Shown: in pieces, positions 62,204 through 64,000 of the stretch
Position numbering within the stretch: the first letter of the stretch is position 1
Layout of the letters: each line of letters starts with the position of its first letter
Assembly (NCBI GenBank): GCA_937125225.1
Contig: CAKZLE010000014.1
Coordinates: 62,001-126,000, forward strand
DNA: 64,000 bases
Direction of reading: 5' to 3'
Source: an uncultured Spirochaetia bacterium
GTDB taxonomy: Bacteria > Spirochaetota > Spirochaetia > CAKZLE01
Translations under genes and position numbers: made by a program
The notes under the pieces: model-generated
What the model saw: only the letters and a program-made list of their open reading frames with translations
Told to the model about the DNA's origin: nothing
The model's database searches: none

Positions 62204-63469
62204 CTAGTAGGCTCCTCTTCCGGTCAATACTGCCGGTACTGTCAAGAAAAGGAGTTTTATATCCAGCCATATACTATGACTCTCTATATAGAGTACATCG
62301 AGTTTAACCTGATCCTCAAATCCAATATCAGCTCTTCCGCTTACCTGCCAAATTCCAGTAAGTCCAGGAATCACCTCTAATCTTCTTCGGTCCTCCTGAG
62401 TATATAATGCTACTTCACGTGGAAGAGGAGGTCTAGGACCGACCAGAGACATATCACCCTTGATGACACACCAAAGTTGTGGAAGTTCATCAATACTGAA
62501 TCTTCTGATGAACCGACCGATAGCTGTTACTCGAGGATCCTTCTTCATCTTAAAAGTGATATCACCTTCTCTCTCACTCTGCTGAAGGAGTTGATCCTTC
62601 ATCTTATCGGCATTTACCACCATTGATCTGAATTTTGGGAAACTGAAGATCTTTCCCTGTTTACCTACCCGTTGCTGATAATAGAAGACCTTACCACTAT
62701 CGGTTAATTTGATGATCAGACCAACGATCAGGAAAAGTGGTGATAAGAGAAGTAATGCACTCATGGTCGCTATGATATCTATCAACCGTTTCAAGAAGAG
62801 GGTGGACTTAACTACCCCCCTCCAGACAATTCGTTTGAAGGCATAGGATCTCTTCACCTTCCCACCCTTGCTAAAGCGAGCAAGCATCTCATCAACCTGC
62901 TCTGTCTGATGAGTAGCCTCTTTAGGTTCAGCGACCACTTGTCGTTTTATATATCTAGCAAGTCCTGGTACTGAATCTTTGACAGATTCGGAATGATGAA
63001 TCTGAATATCTGCAGATGCTTTCTGTGGCAGAACAGAGTTCTTGAGTTGCTCCTCAAAGGAGGTAGTAGCCTCTTCAATGGATTTCTTCGTCTCATTCGC
63101 ATCAGATTCAGCCGTCTCAAGACCTTCCAACATGGATAGGGATCGCTCTACCTCCAAGATAGCAAGATCTAAAGGGTCTGTATCAATGAAGAGATCGATT
63201 CGTTGTGCTACCTCTTTCGGAATGATCGAAGACGCAACAGGACCATAGAAAAGAGAGACTCTTGCCTCAGTTTTTTTAGATACAACCTCAGAGATCTTCT
63301 TTGCATCATAGGAGCCGGCATCATAGATATCAGCATTCGGTTTCAGAAGAAAGGAACTTATCGCTATTGGTTCTAATAAGTCCTCTCCGATCTGTTTACT
63401 GATCTCATGAGAGAACTCTTCGATCCGTGATGAAGAAGCTCCTGATAACGTAATTACCCAATCACTCAT
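62204..63469 (-). CDS. Initiating sugar transferase (WcaJ type) with unusual N-terminal domain
   Basis: Polyisoprenyl-phosphate hexose-1-phosphate transferase of 421 residues, initiating surface glycan synthesis. The C-terminal catalytic domain (about 220-421) has LKRLIDIIATMSALLLL, FYYQQRVGKQGKIFSFPKF, SIDELPQLWCVIKGDMSLVG and TGIWQVSGRADI. Instead of the usual membrane helices the first 110 residues look like a degenerate P-loop kinase: SGASSSR where GKT would be, and RIDLFIDTDPLDLAILEVER as in uridine kinases. A helical linker joins the two. The gene overlaps the GT4 gene by 4 bases. Confidence 0.88.
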   Translation of the reverse strand: MSDWVITLSGASSSRIEEFSHEISKQIGEDLLEPIAISSFLLKPNADIYDAGSYDAKKISEVVSKKTEARVSLFYGPVASSIIPKEVAQRIDLFIDTDPLDLAILEVERSLSMLEGLETAESDANETKKSIEEATTSFEEQLKNSVLPQKASADIQIHHSESVKDSVPGLARYIKRQVVAEPKEATHQTEQVDEMLARFSKGGKVKRSYAFKRIVWRGVVKSTLFLKRLIDIIATMSALLLLSPLFLIVGLIIKLTDSGKVFYYQQRVGKQGKIFSFPKFRSMVVNADKMKDQLLQQSEREGDITFKMKKDPRVTAIGRFIRRFSIDELPQLWCVIKGDMSLVGPRPPLPREVALYTQEDRRRLEVIPGLTGIWQVSGRADIGFEDQVKLDVLYIESHSIWLDIKLLFLTVPAVLTGRGAY

Positions 63470-64000
63470 TTTTTACCGCTCCCAGCCAATGTCTTCTTGA
63501 ATACGTCGATAGTCGTTGATACGGTCTTCTCCCAGGAAAACTCAGAAGACCACTTAAGGCTCTTCTCGATCAATGCTTCTCTAGACGCTTCTGAAGCTAA
63601 GACCTTTTCGATCGCATCTGCCATCTGATTGATATCAAGAGGATCGAACGTTGGTGTATGAGGACCACTCACTTCAGGGAGTGAGGCAGCATCAGATGAG
63701 ATGACTGCAGTACCACATGCCATTGCCTCCAAGACAGGGAGTCCAAAACCCTCGAATCGTGAAGGAAGTACAAATAGATCAGCTCCTCGATAGAAATCAG
63801 CGACATCCTCTGCATCAATAAAACCAGGAAAGAAGATATCTTTAGAGTAGACAGAAGCCTTCGCGACTGCGAAGATCTCATCAGACCTTTCTTTTGCAGG
63901 ACCTGGAAGGACAAGAGAGATCTTCTTTCCAGTCCTATTCCGATATTCTTCAAAAGCCTTGATAAGATTTACATGGTTCTTTCCAGGATGTTCTAATCTT
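63466..64000 (-). CDS. Family 4 glycosyltransferase (partial at window edge)
   Basis: The C-terminal part, at least 178 residues, of a GT4/GT1-type glycosyltransferase. The frame is open to the right edge and reads RLEHPGKNHVNLIKAFEEY, then ISLVLPGP, ADFYRGADLFVLPSRFEGFG and LPVLEAMACGTAVISSDA, the nucleotide-sugar site with the conserved Glu residues. The ATG at 63732 is internal. It is upstream of, and overlaps, the initiating-transferase gene. Confidence 0.9.
   Translation of the reverse strand, partial: RLEHPGKNHVNLIKAFEEYRNRTGKKISLVLPGPAKERSDEIFAVAKASVYSKDIFFPGFIDAEDVADFYRGADLFVLPSRFEGFGLPVLEAMACGTAVISSDAASLPEVSGPHTPTFDPLDINQMADAIEKVLASEASREALIEKSLKWSSEFSWEKTVSTTIDVFKKTLAGSGKK

Noticed and set aside
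63669-63953. Alternative minus-strand frame at the right edge
   Set aside because: It overlaps the GT4 frame, which runs open to the edge and carries all the glycosyltransferase motifs.

Overview
The window looks like chromosomal DNA of a spirochaete-type bacterium of moderate GC. The main clues are exported binding proteins whose signal peptides end in AGQQE or AGGAQE, a DUF4416 gene, many carbohydrate ABC systems and a ROK regulator. This assignment is an inference from family content; no rRNA or tRNA gene is present to test it. I saw no CRISPR array, insertion sequence, prophage or replication origin. The left edge cuts carA and the right edge cuts a glycosyltransferase.

Layout. 1-4411: carAB with a terminator. 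4570-6231: a seven-TM receptor-type GGDEF protein. 6350-14270 (minus): an IclR regulator, a polar amino-acid ABC importer, a class V aminotransferase, an SDR, a zinc dehydrogenase and a 2-hydroxyacid dehydrogenase, which looks like one catabolic transcription unit for an unidentified amino or sugar acid. 14625-16496: htpG. 16683-17354: a DUF2459 protein. 17378-27104: a sulfated-sugar locus with two sulfatases lacking signal peptides, a sugar ABC importer without its ATPase, a ROK regulator, a split transketolase and an atypical RpiB-like isomerase. Two nearly identical 21-bp palindromes tie the transporter/sulfatase operon and the transketolase operon into one ROK regulon. 27190-31813: a double-ACT protein, a CNNM/CorC protein and leuS. 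31895-41641: a GPH sugar symporter and a rhamnose-type importer with mutarotase (order S-T-P-Q-M), preceded by a YesMN-type two-component system. 41772-49699: a QueG-like iron-sulfur protein, MFS and EamA transporters, a rare DAHP synthase/prephenate dehydratase fusion with a DUF4416 gene and a lipoprotein gene, endonuclease III and a DUF523 protein.

49851-64000 is a surface or exopolysaccharide locus: a Wzx-type flippase, a Wzz/tyrosine-kinase-like protein, a WcaJ-type initiating transferase, WecG-family, GT2 and GT4 glycosyltransferases, a phosphodiesterase, a nucleotidyltransferase-fold protein and a degenerate transferase fusion. Embedded in it is a partner-switching pair: one protein with both a SpoIIE-type phosphatase and an RsbW-type kinase domain, and a small STAS protein. 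They flank the Wzz/kinase-like gene, whose kinase motifs are degenerate.

Two expression patterns recur. Three unrelated binding-protein genes are each followed by a strong hairpin before the next gene of their operon. Five genes without a Shine-Dalgarno sequence start six or seven bases after a -10 element, which predicts leaderless mRNAs. The strongest leads for new biology are the ROK-controlled intracellular sulfatase/transketolase regulon, the partner switch in the polysaccharide locus, and the cluster of catalytically degenerate domains in that locus.
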